Source: Emcibacteraceae bacterium (lineage in GTDB: Bacteria > Pseudomonadota > Alphaproteobacteria > Sphingomonadales > Emcibacteraceae). From it: 64,000 nt of DNA. Of the stretch, positions 26,964-36,529 are shown one piece after another (within the stretch, counting starts at the first letter, position 1; each line of letters opens with the position of its first letter). Where the stretch lies: NCBI GenBank assembly GCA_041396985.1, contig JAWKXO010000001.1, forward strand, positions 558,001 to 622,000. The letters are read 5' to 3'. The notes beneath the pieces are model-generated. The model was not told the origin of the DNA, searched no databases, and worked only from the letters and a program-made list of their open reading frames with translations. Both the position numbers and the translations under genes were made by a program.

Positions 26964-28115
26964 CTATTTTTTGCGATAAAAATAAAAAACGGATAGTAAA
27001 AACGCCATTGCGCAAAGCAGGCTCATGGCAATATAGGCACCACCCGCTGCGCTTTCATACACAACTCCACCAACATAGGTTGCGAGCCCCATGCCGAGAC
27101 CAAGGGGCAACGAAGAATAGAGGCTTTGTGCCGTTCCACCGCACCCACTCTCAATTTTACTGCCCAGATAGTGAATGGCGGCAAGGTGGCTGGCACCAAA
27201 GGTAAGACCGTGTAAAATTTGTGCGACAAACAGAACCGGCAGGTTAAATGTCATTGAAAAAATAAACCAACGAACCATACCGGAAAAACCGATGATCGCA
27301 AAAATGATGAAAACCGGATATTTCCTGATCAGGTTATTGCAAAAGATAAAAAGAAGAATTTCGGCGATAACACCTGCCCCCCACAACAAACCAATGAACT
27401 CTTCACTGATACCATTTTCCTGCCAGTAAATGCTGCCCATCGAATAAAATACACCGTGGCTCATCTGTAACAATCCGACAATTATAAGAAACCAGATAAA
27501 TTCACTGCTGCTCAGTAAAAATCTTATGGGGGAAACAATCTGCTCATCATCCTGGACAATTTTTTTATTTCCGCGCGGCAGATTATAGGTGGTCATAATC
27601 ATAAGCAACAAGATGCCATAAATGATCCAGATCACATCATTTATAGAATTTGATTTTAAAAACATTCCAATGGCAACTGAGCTGACAATAAAGGAAAAAG
27701 ACCCGAATGAGCGGATACGGCCATAATTCAGGTTATGCTTTACTGCCTGACTTACCGTTATGGTTTCAAGAAGCGGTGTGATCGCGGGCACAAATAAATT
27801 GACCAGAAATGTTGTTAAAAGCAGTGTCCAGAAATTCAAATCAAAAAAATAAAATGTCGAAAATAATGTGCCAAAACAAACCGAAATCAAAAGCGGGGGC
27901 CAATATTCATCTCTGCGGTCCGCAGCCTGGCTGACCAGCGGCACGATAATTATTTTCATTATATATGGAAGGGCGATGATAATGCCAATTTCGCTAGGTG
28001 ATAATCCTTTATTCCGAAGCCACATCCCCCAAAAAGGCGTCATAATGCCAAGATACAAATAAAGGCTGGTGTAATTGGCGGATAGCTTTAAAAAAGCAAG
28101 ATTACTAATTTTCAT
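26964..28115 (-). CDS. MFS transporter (HcaT/nucleoside-symporter-like)
   Basis: A 383-residue inner-membrane protein with about 12 hydrophobic segments. The opening LKLSANYTSLYLYLGIMTPF and WLRNKGLSPSEIGIIIALP are typical of the MFS_1-like group that includes the 3-phenylpropionate transporter. A charged QAADRRDEYW loop lies between segments 2 and 3. Its start overlaps the recX stop by 11 bases, so the two are probably cotranscribed. The substrate is unknown. Confidence 0.87.
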   Translation of the reverse strand: MKISNLAFLKLSANYTSLYLYLGIMTPFWGMWLRNKGLSPSEIGIIIALPYIMKIIIVPLVSQAADRRDEYWPPLLISVCFGTLFSTFYFFDLNFWTLLLTTFLVNLFVPAITPLLETITVSQAVKHNLNYGRIRSFGSFSFIVSSVAIGMFLKSNSINDVIWIIYGILLLMIMTTYNLPRGNKKIVQDDEQIVSPIRFLLSSSEFIWFLIIVGLLQMSHGVFYSMGSIYWQENGISEEFIGLLWGAGVIAEILLFIFCNNLIRKYPVFIIFAIIGFSGMVRWFIFSMTFNLPVLFVAQILHGLTFGASHLAAIHYLGSKIESGCGGTAQSLYSSLPLGLGMGLATYVGGVVYESAAGGAYIAMSLLCAMAFLLSVFYFYRKK

Positions 28116-28671
28116 AGAGAATATTTTCCAATTCTTCGCTGTCCGCTTTTAAAACCCGCATAATTTCCTCAAATGAAAAGCCTGCTCTTGCCATCGATGC
28201 CTGTTCTTTTTTTTCGGTATCCTCATTCGCTTTCCTGACCCGGAAAGGACCAAACCGTCTTTTCTTTGCATATTTTATTGCGCTAATGAAATTAATGTCT
28301 GGTGATTTTTCTTCAATATCAGAAACCATTTCCGAAATTAATTGTGTCGGTAGACCTTTTGATCTCAGTTTGTTTTTCGCAATATTTAACGAATTTCCAG
28401 AATTCAGATAGGCATTTATTTTTGCTTCAGCATAAAGCTGATCATTCACCAGTCCCAGTTCGACACATTTTTTAACTGTATCCATCACCCACATACGGGC
28501 TTCTCGTCTTAAATCCTCTGCATTTTCAATATTTGCCAGCTGACGATCAATTTTTCTATTCAGAATAAATTTTAAATTCGCTTCCGATGTTGCATATCTT
28601 TCAAGGTAGCGATAGGCTGCTTTTTGAATATATTCTTTTGTTATATTAATTTTCTTACTTTTTTTGTTCAT
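28105..28671 (-). CDS. recX: Regulatory protein RecX
   Basis: Modulator that limits RecA filament growth. It is 188 aa. The RecX hallmarks are AYRYLERYATSEANLKFIL near the N-terminus (AAYRYLERYATSEANLK), LVNDQLYAEAKINAYLNSG, and LRSKGLP, followed by the KRRFGPFR block and GFSFEEIMRVL. The first few bases overlap the region upstream of the divergent DMT transporter gene. recA is not in the window. Confidence 0.85.
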   Translation of the reverse strand: MNKKSKKINITKEYIQKAAYRYLERYATSEANLKFILNRKIDRQLANIENAEDLRREARMWVMDTVKKCVELGLVNDQLYAEAKINAYLNSGNSLNIAKNKLRSKGLPTQLISEMVSDIEEKSPDINFISAIKYAKKRRFGPFRVRKANEDTEKKEQASMARAGFSFEEIMRVLKADSEELENILYEN

Positions 28672-28693
28672 TTGCAGAGATTACCCATTTCCA

Positions 28694-29593
28694 ATGACCG
28701 AGCATAGACCCTTATCACATTATTTATATTTATTATTCCTTTCCAGTGTCTGGGGTATGTCATTTTTATTTTTAAAAATGATTGCACCGACCGTTCCTCC
28801 GATAACCATAGCTGCTTCACGTATTTCAGTCGGGGCAATCATTATCGCCATTTATATTTTTTCAAAAGGTGAAAAACTTCCCAGCCACAGATCAATCTGG
28901 ATAAAAGGATCTGTTATCGGCCTGATAGGCACGGGTATCCCTTTCGTACTCATAAGCTGGGCTATGCTTTATATTAATGCCGGGACCGGTGCCATTTGCA
29001 TGTCTGTTATCCCGCTCATGGTTTTTGTTATGGCCCATTTCAACGATGAAAAAATGAACCTGCTTGGATTTGTTGGCATCATCAGCGGAATTTGTGGAAT
29101 TTTAGTGCTCTTTTACGATTCACTTTTTATAAACAATGATCATGGAAATCTGGCATTTTATGCCCTTATTGCAATGATGGTGGCTTCTTTCGGTTACGCC
29201 CTCGCCAACATCCTCATTCGAAGATATGTAAAAACCGATCCTATTCGCACGTCATTTGTTATGCTGACGACAACATCAGTTTTGCTATGGCCACTTGCTA
29301 TACTGCTGGAGCAACCTTCTTTCACAAATTTTGGTACTCTTGAAATTCTTTCACTTTTATATCTGGGCATACTGCCAACGGGTATTACCACAATGGTTAT
29401 GGTCGTCTTCACACAAATAGCTGGCTCTACATTTGTATCCTATAACACTTACATCATTCCGGTGGTTGGGGTGCTGGCCGGATATTTATTTCTGGATGAA
29501 ACATTAAAGCCGACAACTTTCTTTGCCATTTTGTTTATTGCTGGGGGAATTTATGTCTCTCAAATTAAAAAAAAGACCCTCGTCAGTAAATAG
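28694..29593 (+). CDS. DMT-superfamily transporter (EamA family)
   Basis: A 299-residue inner-membrane exporter or permease with about ten hydrophobic segments and two EamA repeats (first repeat opens YLYLLFLSSVWGMSFLFLK; second LAFYALIAMMVASFGYALAN). The ATG at 28694 is favoured because it begins the first membrane segment with a short cytoplasmic head; an in-frame ATG at 28664 adds ten residues but would overlap recX. The substrate is unknown. It precedes the ceramide locus with a 259-base gap and is probably not part of it. Confidence 0.88.
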   Translation: MTEHRPLSHYLYLLFLSSVWGMSFLFLKMIAPTVPPITIAASRISVGAIIIAIYIFSKGEKLPSHRSIWIKGSVIGLIGTGIPFVLISWAMLYINAGTGAICMSVIPLMVFVMAHFNDEKMNLLGFVGIISGICGILVLFYDSLFINNDHGNLAFYALIAMMVASFGYALANILIRRYVKTDPIRTSFVMLTTTSVLLWPLAILLEQPSFTNFGTLEILSLLYLGILPTGITTMVMVVFTQIAGSTFVSYNTYIIPVVGVLAGYLFLDETLKPTTFFAILFIAGGIYVSQIKKKTLVSK

Positions 29594-29852
29594 ATAAAAT
29601 TATATATATTTCAACCGTTTCTTTTATTTGTTGGCAAAAACCAATTCGCACTGTAAAATGCGCACTAATAAATAAAAAATAACTTGCGATTATATGTAAC
29701 AGCATGTATCGAAGGTGAAATTGTATATTAAACAAATATGACATATGAGTTATTTTTAAAGATAAACTTTTAAAAACGGGAAAAGCCAATAGTTCAGTTC
29801 TGGACTTTTTCACATAACTTTATTTAAAACAGCTGAGTGACATTATTCATAT

Positions 29853-31589
29853 ATGCTTGAACCTACACCAACATTAGACCCTGGTCTTCCACGAAAATAT
29901 GCCGAATTCAATACGCTACTGGAAGCACTGGACTACGCAGCAAAAGGCATAAGGGGCCTTAATTTCTATTCTCCGCGCGGGGAACTGGAAAGCAGCATCA
30001 CCTATACACAAGTCAGGGACCGGTCTATGGAAATTGGCCGAAGACTGGTTCATTTTGGTATTGAGAAAAATTCAAGAGTTGCTCTGATCGCTGAAACCAA
30101 TGAAGATTTCGTTTGTTATTTTCTTGGCTGTCAATATGCCGGTTTACTCCCGGTTCCACTGCCCCTTCCAACTTCCTTTGGTGGTCGGGAAGGCTATACA
30201 GAACAGCTTCATCAACAAATGAAAAGCTGCGGGGCAACGGTTGCAATGTCAGCCGCTTATATGCTGCCGCTTCTTGATGAAGCGACAAATGGCCTCGAAA
30301 TGGTTTTTGTCGGCACACCAGATACTTTCGAAGCGCAGGCTAGCGATAGTGAAATTGAAAATGTAATTCTTCCGGAAGTGACACCGGACGACCTTGCCTA
30401 TCTACAGTATTCCTCTGGCAGCACGCGTTTCCCACATGGCGTTGCCGTCACACATCGTTCATTAATGTCAAACAGTCACGGCATCGGTAAAATTGGTATG
30501 GAAGTAAAGGACAATGACCGTGCCGTATCTTGGTTGCCATTTTATCATGATATGGGCCTTGTTGGCATGCTTATTTCTCCGATTGCCTGCCAGGTATCTA
30601 TTGATTATCTTGCGACCGAGGCATTTGCCCGCCGTCCGATGCAGTGGCTTAAACTGATCTCAAAAAATAAAGGAACAATGTGCTCCGGCCCAACCTTTGG
30701 ATATGAAATTTGTGCCAGACGGGCCAATTCAACCGACCTTGAGGGGCTTGACCTTTCAAGCTGGCGTGTGGCCGGAATTGGCGCTGATATGATCCGCCCG
30801 AATGTTCTGGAAATTTTTGCTGAAACATTTAAAGAATGCGGCTTTGACAAAAGGGCCTTTATGCCAAGTTATGGTCTGGCTGAATGTACTCTTGCTGTTA
30901 GTTTTGCACCCGCCTTTTCAGGTTATGAAGTAGATCTCGTCAGCGAAGAAGTCTTAAGCGGTGATGTAAAATCGGTTCCGGACCACAAATTAAACGGCAA
31001 TGGTGCCAATTACCGTGAAGTTGTCAATTGCGGAAAGCCACTTCCTGAATATGAACTGGAAATCCGTGATGAACACGATGATGCGCTGCTGGAACGGGAA
31101 ATTGGCCGCGTTTGTGTTAAAGGGCCAAGCGTCATGGTTGGCTATTATATGGACGAGGAAGCAACCCGTCAGTGCCTGTCGGAAGACGGATGGCTTGATA
31201 CTGGTGATATCGGTTATATGGCTGATGGCTCCTTATATATTATTGGCCGAATTAAAGATCTGATCATTATTAATGGTAAAAACCATTGGCCCCATGATAT
31301 TGAATGGGCAGTAGAAAAATTACCCGAACTCCGTTCCGGAGACAGTGCCGCCATTTCAATTCCCGGTGAAAATAATGAAGAAATACCGGCTATTTTGGTA
31401 CAATGTCGTAAACGTGATGAAGAAGACCGAATTGACCTGGAAAACAGAATTAAACATGAAGTACAGGCTGTTATCGGCAAGGCACCAAAAGTTATTTTGG
31501 TTCCACCAAGGTCACTCCCACGCACATCATCCGGGAAATTGTCACGGGTAAAGGCCCGCAGACAATATCTTGAAGGACAGCTTACCTAA
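29853..31589 (+). CDS. Fatty-acyl-AMP ligase / acyl-ACP synthetase of the ceramide locus
   Basis: A 578-residue adenylate-forming enzyme of the FAAL type. Motifs: LQYSSGSTRFPHGVAVTH near residue 190 for ATP binding, SYGLAEC, DTGDIGYMADGSLYIIGR and a C-terminal Lys in SSGKLSRVKAR. It would activate a fatty acid and load it on the ACP encoded at 32677. Its position before a reductase, ACP and serine palmitoyltransferase matches the acyl-CoA/ACP synthetase of the Caulobacter ceramide cluster. The A3-type motif has RFPHG where PKG is usual, as seen in some FAALs. A hairpin after the gene may attenuate transcription into the rest of the operon. Confidence 0.88.
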   Translation: MLEPTPTLDPGLPRKYAEFNTLLEALDYAAKGIRGLNFYSPRGELESSITYTQVRDRSMEIGRRLVHFGIEKNSRVALIAETNEDFVCYFLGCQYAGLLPVPLPLPTSFGGREGYTEQLHQQMKSCGATVAMSAAYMLPLLDEATNGLEMVFVGTPDTFEAQASDSEIENVILPEVTPDDLAYLQYSSGSTRFPHGVAVTHRSLMSNSHGIGKIGMEVKDNDRAVSWLPFYHDMGLVGMLISPIACQVSIDYLATEAFARRPMQWLKLISKNKGTMCSGPTFGYEICARRANSTDLEGLDLSSWRVAGIGADMIRPNVLEIFAETFKECGFDKRAFMPSYGLAECTLAVSFAPAFSGYEVDLVSEEVLSGDVKSVPDHKLNGNGANYREVVNCGKPLPEYELEIRDEHDDALLEREIGRVCVKGPSVMVGYYMDEEATRQCLSEDGWLDTGDIGYMADGSLYIIGRIKDLIIINGKNHWPHDIEWAVEKLPELRSGDSAAISIPGENNEEIPAILVQCRKRDEEDRIDLENRIKHEVQAVIGKAPKVILVPPRSLPRTSSGKLSRVKARRQYLEGQLT

Positions 31590-31616
31590 AATTACCTGAT
31601 TGACGAAAGAGATATC

Positions 31617-31654
31617 AAAACGCTAATCTTACATAACATAAAGATTGGCGTTTT
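31617..31654 (+). terminator. Hairpin with T-rich tail between acyl ligase and reductase genes
   Basis: AAAACGCTAATCTT (31617-31630) pairs with AAGATTGGCGTTTT (31641-31654) with one G-T wobble and a 10-base loop, followed by TTCTTATTT. It looks like an intrinsic terminator, but the next gene begins 21 bases later in the same direction, so it may act as a partial terminator or mRNA stabiliser. Confidence 0.7.
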
Positions 31655-31675
31655 CTTATTTAGGAATAACGAAAA

Positions 31676-32608
31676 GTGAAAACTATTGCTTTAACAGGCG
31701 CTACGGGCTTTGTTGGCGGACATCTGTTAAAAGAGCTGCTCACCAGAGGATTTCAAATCAATGCCCTTACACGACGCCATCAACTGCCCATTGATAATGT
31801 AAGCTGGATTTATGGTGGTCTTGGGGATCAGGCAGCGCTCAAGGAACTTTGCTCGAATGCAGATATTGTTATAAATGTGGCTGGTCTGGTCAAGGCAATG
31901 AATAAGCAGGATTTTTTAGAAGCCAACGCAGTAGCCGTATCAAATATTCTGGGTGCCATAAGTCCTGAAAATAAGCCAGACCATTTCATTCAGGTTTCGT
32001 CACTCGCAGCACGTGAGCCTCAATTATCCGACTATGCGGTGAGTAAATTTATGGGTGAAGAAGAACTTAAAAATAATAATCTTTCATTAAACTGGTCGAT
32101 CATCAGACCGCCAGGGATCTATGGCCCTGGAGATACTGAAACCCTCAAGATATTTAAAATGTTAAAGTCTGGTCTGGCTATATTTCCGGCAAATCGAGAA
32201 AACCGGGTTTCCTGGATACATGTAAGTGATCTGGTTAATTCAATTATTTCAACAATTGAAAATGAACAGTTATTTAGCCAAATTCTTGAAGTTGATGATG
32301 GTCAGCCGGGCGGATATACGCATGAATATTTTTATAATACAGCTGCATCAATTATGCAGGTTTCACCTTTAAAAATCACTTCGCCCAAATTCATTTTAAA
32401 ATCTACCGGCCATATTAATACCATAAGTGGACGTATATTTGGTTACTCGCCAATGTTATCAGCAAAAAAGGTGAATGAAATTTGTCACTCAGACTGGGTT
32501 TGCAATCCGCAGATGGGTATCCCGGCAGACAATAATGTCATTGAGTATGATTTGCAGAAGGGTTTAAAACAAACTCTCGACTGGTACAAAAAGAACGAAT
32601 ATATATAA
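31676..32608 (+). CDS. cerR: NAD-dependent epimerase/dehydratase-family reductase, probable ceramide-pathway ketoreductase
   Basis: A 310-residue extended SDR protein. The dinucleotide-binding motif is TGATGFVGGHLL at the N-terminus. The catalytic region has SSLAAREPQLSDYAVSKFMGE with the YxxxK pair, and RPPGIYGPGD. The start is GTG at 31676 after AGGAA. In the ceramide pathway a protein of this class reduces the 3-keto group; the assignment here rests on position between the acyl ligase and ACP/SPT genes. The symbol is given by analogy with Caulobacter and should be treated as tentative. Confidence 0.82.
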   Translation: MKTIALTGATGFVGGHLLKELLTRGFQINALTRRHQLPIDNVSWIYGGLGDQAALKELCSNADIVINVAGLVKAMNKQDFLEANAVAVSNILGAISPENKPDHFIQVSSLAAREPQLSDYAVSKFMGEEELKNNNLSLNWSIIRPPGIYGPGDTETLKIFKMLKSGLAIFPANRENRVSWIHVSDLVNSIISTIENEQLFSQILEVDDGQPGGYTHEYFYNTAASIMQVSPLKITSPKFILKSTGHINTISGRIFGYSPMLSAKKVNEICHSDWVCNPQMGIPADNNVIEYDLQKGLKQTLDWYKKNEYI

Positions 32609-32676
32609 TGCGCATTTTCTAATGGATTTTAACAGACATATTCTGTAAGTTAGCCACCCGAAACAAAGGTACAAAG

Positions 32677-32931
32677 ATGACACTTGATACTACAGAAATT
32701 TTAGATCAGATTTGCGAGCTTATGGCCCCGTTTAATAAAAAAGGCGTTACCATATCAGCAGATACCACTTTTGCCTCTGATCTTGAACTGGATTCTCTTT
32801 CAGTTATGGATATGCTGGCAGCCATTGAAGATCATTTTGATGTAACTGTACCGCTAAATATACTTCCTGACCTTGAAACCGTTGGACAAGTCGCCGAAGC
32901 CATAAAAAGAATTCTTGACGAAGAAAATTAA
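32677..32931 (+). CDS. acpR: Acyl carrier protein dedicated to serine palmitoyltransferase
   Basis: An 84-residue ACP. The phosphopantetheine site is S40 in LELDSLSVMDML. The rest is a typical acidic four-helix ACP. It overlaps no functional start but ends 25 bases before the serine palmitoyltransferase ATG. In Caulobacter an ACP gene next to spt supplies the acyl substrate in place of acyl-CoA; the same role is inferred here. The symbol is by analogy. Confidence 0.9.
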   Translation: MTLDTTEILDQICELMAPFNKKGVTISADTTFASDLELDSLSVMDMLAAIEDHFDVTVPLNILPDLETVGQVAEAIKRILDEEN

Positions 32932-32956
32932 TTTTTTAGCGGAAAAATCATACCCC

Positions 32957-34165
32957 ATGACCCACGATCTATTTGATAAATTCGATAACATCCTTGCTGA
33001 GTATAAAAAACTTGCAGAAGGTGGAGAGTTAAACCCTTTCACGGTCAGTATGGATGCTGTGATTTCTCCGACCGAAGCTATCATAAATGGCAAAAAAACA
33101 ATTCTTGCCGGAACCAACAACTATATGGGTATGACCTACAATCAGGACTGTATTAAGGCAGCCGAGGAAGCCTTAAGGAGTTTTGGTACCGGCACAACGG
33201 GGTCACGTGTATTAAACGGCACTTATTACGGCCATAAAAAACTTGAGGAAACACTGAAAGATTTCTATGACGCTAAGCATGCCATTGTTTTTTCAACGGG
33301 TTATCAGGCAAATTTAGGTGTCATCTCAACTGTGGCCGGACCCAAAGATTATGTGGTCATTGATGCCGACAGTCATGCCAGTATTTATGATGGCTGCGCC
33401 ATGGGAAATGCAACAGTCGTCCGCTTCGGCCATAATAACCCGGAAGATCTTGAAAAACGTCTGGCACGAATAAGACGGAAAGATCCGGATGCTGGCATTC
33501 TTGTCGTTATTGAAGGCGTTTACAGCATGCTTGGCGATCAGGCCCCAATTAAGGAACTGGCGACTGCGGCAAAAAAACATGATGCATTTGTGCTTGTAGA
33601 TGAAGCCCATTCAATTGGTGTTTTTGGTAAAACGGGCCGGGGCGTTGCCCAGGAGCAAAATGTTGAACATCTGGTGGACTTTACTGTCGGCACTTTCAGC
33701 AAAAGCGTTGGCACAGTAGGTGGATATTGTGTTTCAAATCATCCCAAATTTGAGACATTAAGACTGGTCTGTCGCCCCTATGTCTTTACAGCATCACTTC
33801 CCCCGTCGGTTGTTGCTTCAGCCACAAAAGCACTGGAACTAATTAAAGACAGTAACTTGAGAGTAAAACTGCTCGAAAATTCAATGCGGCTTAATAAAGG
33901 TTTGGCGAGTGCCGGGTTTAATATGGGAACAACAGGTGAAAGCCCGATTGCCGCGATCATCATAGATGACAAACCAACAGCCATTGCCTACTGGCAGAAT
34001 ATGATGAAAGAAGGCGTTTATGTGAACCTTGCCGTCCCACCGGCAACACCAAACGGCCTTAATCTTATGCGGTGCAGCCTTTCAGCAGCACATTCATTTG
34101 AACAAATAGATTATATGCTGGAAAAGTTTATAGCCGTCGGAAAAAAGCTGAACGTATTAAGTTAA
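32957..34165 (+). CDS. spt: Serine palmitoyltransferase (alpha-oxoamine synthase)
   Basis: A 402-residue PLP enzyme that condenses serine with an acyl thioester to 3-ketosphinganine, the first sphingolipid step. Motifs: GTGTTGSRVLNGT (77-89), H140 in DADSHAS, DEAHS (215-219) and PLP lysine K249 in GTFSKSVGTVGGY. The ATG at 32957 is preferred to an upstream TTG at 32915 that would overlap the ACP gene. Related enzymes (8-amino-7-oxononanoate synthase, aminolevulinate synthase, KBL) share the fold, but the ACP and ceramide-gene context supports Spt. The stop overlaps the convergent lipid-kinase stop by four bases. Confidence 0.92.
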   Translation: MTHDLFDKFDNILAEYKKLAEGGELNPFTVSMDAVISPTEAIINGKKTILAGTNNYMGMTYNQDCIKAAEEALRSFGTGTTGSRVLNGTYYGHKKLEETLKDFYDAKHAIVFSTGYQANLGVISTVAGPKDYVVIDADSHASIYDGCAMGNATVVRFGHNNPEDLEKRLARIRRKDPDAGILVVIEGVYSMLGDQAPIKELATAAKKHDAFVLVDEAHSIGVFGKTGRGVAQEQNVEHLVDFTVGTFSKSVGTVGGYCVSNHPKFETLRLVCRPYVFTASLPPSVVASATKALELIKDSNLRVKLLENSMRLNKGLASAGFNMGTTGESPIAAIIIDDKPTAIAYWQNMMKEGVYVNLAVPPATPNGLNLMRCSLSAAHSFEQIDYMLEKFIAVGKKLNVLS

Positions 34166-35127
34166 TCAATACGGATAAAGGTCAAATCTTCCGCAGCGGA
34201 AATAAGCAGTTCCCCGCTTGACCCCGTTTCATAAAAACAGCCGTCAACGACAAATTTCTTATTAAAAACAAGCCTTGCATGTTCAATTTCAGCCATCACA
34301 TGCCCGGGAAGCATTCTTTCGCCGTAACTGCCTTTAAGCATTCTTTTTCCTGTGCTCATTATGGCATCTTTGGTATTTTCCACACTTAAGAAATTCAGGC
34401 TATTAGCCTTGTGCCTATGCGGAAGCCTGGTTCCGAGGAAAATCCAGTCAAGACTACTGAGTAGTACCATAAAATAGCGCCCTACCACAGCCCCTCTCTG
34501 GTTTCTGTTTATGCGGATCATATCATTTATATCATCGGAACGTCTTGATCCGATATATGCTTTATAAAGAAGGGAAATGATCGTTGTATAATTCTGAATG
34601 ACGTGCCGAATACCTGTTCTATGCAATGTTCTCTGGAAGAGAGATTTTCTGCTGATAATTTCCCCGGTGCAAAAATAAAGTCCATATAATTTGCCGACAT
34701 GCATAACACCTTCCACCTTGATCAGGGGCGTTTTCACAATATGATCCAAAAGACGTCCGGTTTTATGCTTTCTGAGGATATTCTTTAGATCCTGATGAGC
34801 ATGGTTAGATGTGGCACCAAAGCTTTGAGCAATAAATCTTTCATCATCACCGGAAAGTACGGAAATGGGAATTTTGGTTTCTCCAAACGGCTTCTTATCT
34901 ATTAAATATTCAAAAGTTGCCGAAGATAATGCCTGTCCGCCAACGATGATGATTGCTTTCACCTTACATTGGTGGAATCTGGACAAAGCTTCACCAATGT
35001 CCGCAAAATTCTTCACCTCATAGTGAATGATCCCTGAACCTTCCTCTTTTATGATATTCCTGATTTTATCCATTTCACTTTTATTATGAAATGAGTCAGG
35101 GCTACTTAAAATAGCGATCAAATCCAA
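34162..35127 (-). CDS. Diacylglycerol-kinase-like lipid kinase, candidate ceramide kinase
   Basis: A 321-residue protein with the layout of the DAGK/YegS lipid-kinase family: an N-terminal Rossmann-like domain (residues 1-110) and a C-terminal beta-rich domain ending LLISAAEDLTFIRID. The catalytic GGDGT of the family is replaced by GGQAL at 63-67, and the following PxGTxND region reads LSGDDERFIAQSFGA. A motif-divergent ceramide kinase is known from Caulobacter; location between spt and ceramide synthase genes supports that role. An inactive or otherwise specialised homologue is the alternative. Divergent from lptF. Confidence 0.68.
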   Translation of the reverse strand: MDLIAILSSPDSFHNKSEMDKIRNIIKEEGSGIIHYEVKNFADIGEALSRFHQCKVKAIIIVGGQALSSATFEYLIDKKPFGETKIPISVLSGDDERFIAQSFGATSNHAHQDLKNILRKHKTGRLLDHIVKTPLIKVEGVMHVGKLYGLYFCTGEIISRKSLFQRTLHRTGIRHVIQNYTTIISLLYKAYIGSRRSDDINDMIRINRNQRGAVVGRYFMVLLSSLDWIFLGTRLPHRHKANSLNFLSVENTKDAIMSTGKRMLKGSYGERMLPGHVMAEIEHARLVFNKKFVVDGCFYETGSSGELLISAAEDLTFIRID

Positions 35128-35274
35128 CTTAATTATCCCGGTTTATTTCTGTACTTTTTATCAACATACGATATTTTTATTGACGCACTAATTCATGTTT
35201 CTGCCCTATATTGACCATAAAGTTTCGTCATAAGCAAAAAACATTTATTAATTCGACATTATTTTCTACAATAC

Positions 35275-35283
35275 TGTTATAAA
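35275..35283 (+). promoter_or_regulatory. Candidate extended -10 for the lptF run
   Basis: TGTTATAAA matches an extended -10 about 70 bases before the lptF ATG, in the 226-base region between the divergent lipid kinase and lptF. No strong -35 is seen. Confidence 0.3.
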
Positions 35284-35353
35284 ATATTAATATACTTAGC
35301 CATAAATGAGCTATAGAAAGAACACAAGGCAATAATCAGGCAAAGCCCCATTT

Positions 35354-36529
35354 ATGTTTAACAAAATTGATTTTTATGTTCTGAAAAGTACGATTGTCCC
35401 ATTAGTTGCTACTTTGGGAATTTCGGCACTGCTGCTTCTGCTTGAAAAAATGCTTTCCCTGTTCGACTTCGTCATTAACCAGGGCGGTCCCATTGATGTG
35501 GTCTGGCAGATGCTGGGTAATCTGATGCCACAATATCTGACCCTTGTTATCCCACTGGCAATGTTCCTCGGGGTCTTGCTTGCCATCCGGAAATTCGCTT
35601 TAAGCAGTGAACTTGATGCTTTACTCTCCTGCGGTATAAGTCTTCACAGATTACTGTTAATGCCTATTTTTCTGGCTGTTCTTCTTCTGCTTATTAACAT
35701 TCTTGTTGTTGGTTTTGTCCAACCCTATACCAAATATGCCTATGAAGAGCTAATTTTTGATGTCCGAAGTGGCGCGTTAGGCGCTGCAATAAAATCAAAT
35801 GAATTCACCAATCTTGGAAAAGGTTTGACACTGAGGATCGAAGAATCTCAAAACTCAGGTCGTGAGCTCCTTGATATTTTTGCACAGAAAGAAGAACCCG
35901 ATGGGCATATATATTCTGTCAGTGCAAAAAAAGGCAGTTTTTATGCCTCACCAGATCAAAAATATATTATTTTACGGCTCTTTGACGGGACGCTCATCGA
36001 TTTTGATACCAGCCAGAACAGGCCGCGCATTTTGAATTTTGATATGCATGATCTACCATTGGAAGTGCCAATGTTCGAACAGTTCAGAAACCGCGGTGAT
36101 GATGCTGCGGAAATGACATTTAATGAACTTTGGCAACTTCGGGATAGTGGCAATACAGCGATCATCGCAACGCTTCATTCCCGGATTGCCCGGGCATTAT
36201 CCATTTTAATTGTCCCTTTTCTTGCTGTGCCATTAGGGCTGGTTGCCAAAAGGTCCGGAAGGGCACTCGGCATTTCCGTGGGCGTCTTTATTCTCCTTCT
36301 TTATCATAAAGTCCTCGAATTCGGCCTTGATTTTGCTGCAGACGGCAGCTTTAGTCCATGGCTGACTATTTGGGTGCCCACAGCGGTCTTTATTGCTGTA
36401 ACGGCAAGGCTTTATTACATTGGTGCCTATACAGTCGGTGGTGTGCCGCTGCGAACACTTGAACTGGTATCCGATATCATTCTTGAGTTTTTCACCAAAC
36501 TATTTAAACGCGTGAGGACATCAAGCTAA
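35354..36529 (+). CDS. lptF: LptF/LptG-family permease (LptF position)
   Basis: A 391-residue inner-membrane permease of the YjgP/YjgQ family, which with LptG and the LptB ATPase extracts lipid from the inner membrane for transport to the outer membrane. Three N-terminal membrane segments (FYVLKSTIVPLVATLGISAL onward), a periplasmic beta-jellyroll of about residues 135-250, and three C-terminal segments are seen. It overlaps lptG by one base (TAATG). Its placement within a ceramide locus allows either LPS or anionic sphingolipid as cargo. Confidence 0.92.
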   Translation: MFNKIDFYVLKSTIVPLVATLGISALLLLLEKMLSLFDFVINQGGPIDVVWQMLGNLMPQYLTLVIPLAMFLGVLLAIRKFALSSELDALLSCGISLHRLLLMPIFLAVLLLLINILVVGFVQPYTKYAYEELIFDVRSGALGAAIKSNEFTNLGKGLTLRIEESQNSGRELLDIFAQKEEPDGHIYSVSAKKGSFYASPDQKYIILRLFDGTLIDFDTSQNRPRILNFDMHDLPLEVPMFEQFRNRGDDAAEMTFNELWQLRDSGNTAIIATLHSRIARALSILIVPFLAVPLGLVAKRSGRALGISVGVFILLLYHKVLEFGLDFAADGSFSPWLTIWVPTAVFIAVTARLYYIGAYTVGGVPLRTLELVSDIILEFFTKLFKRVRTSS

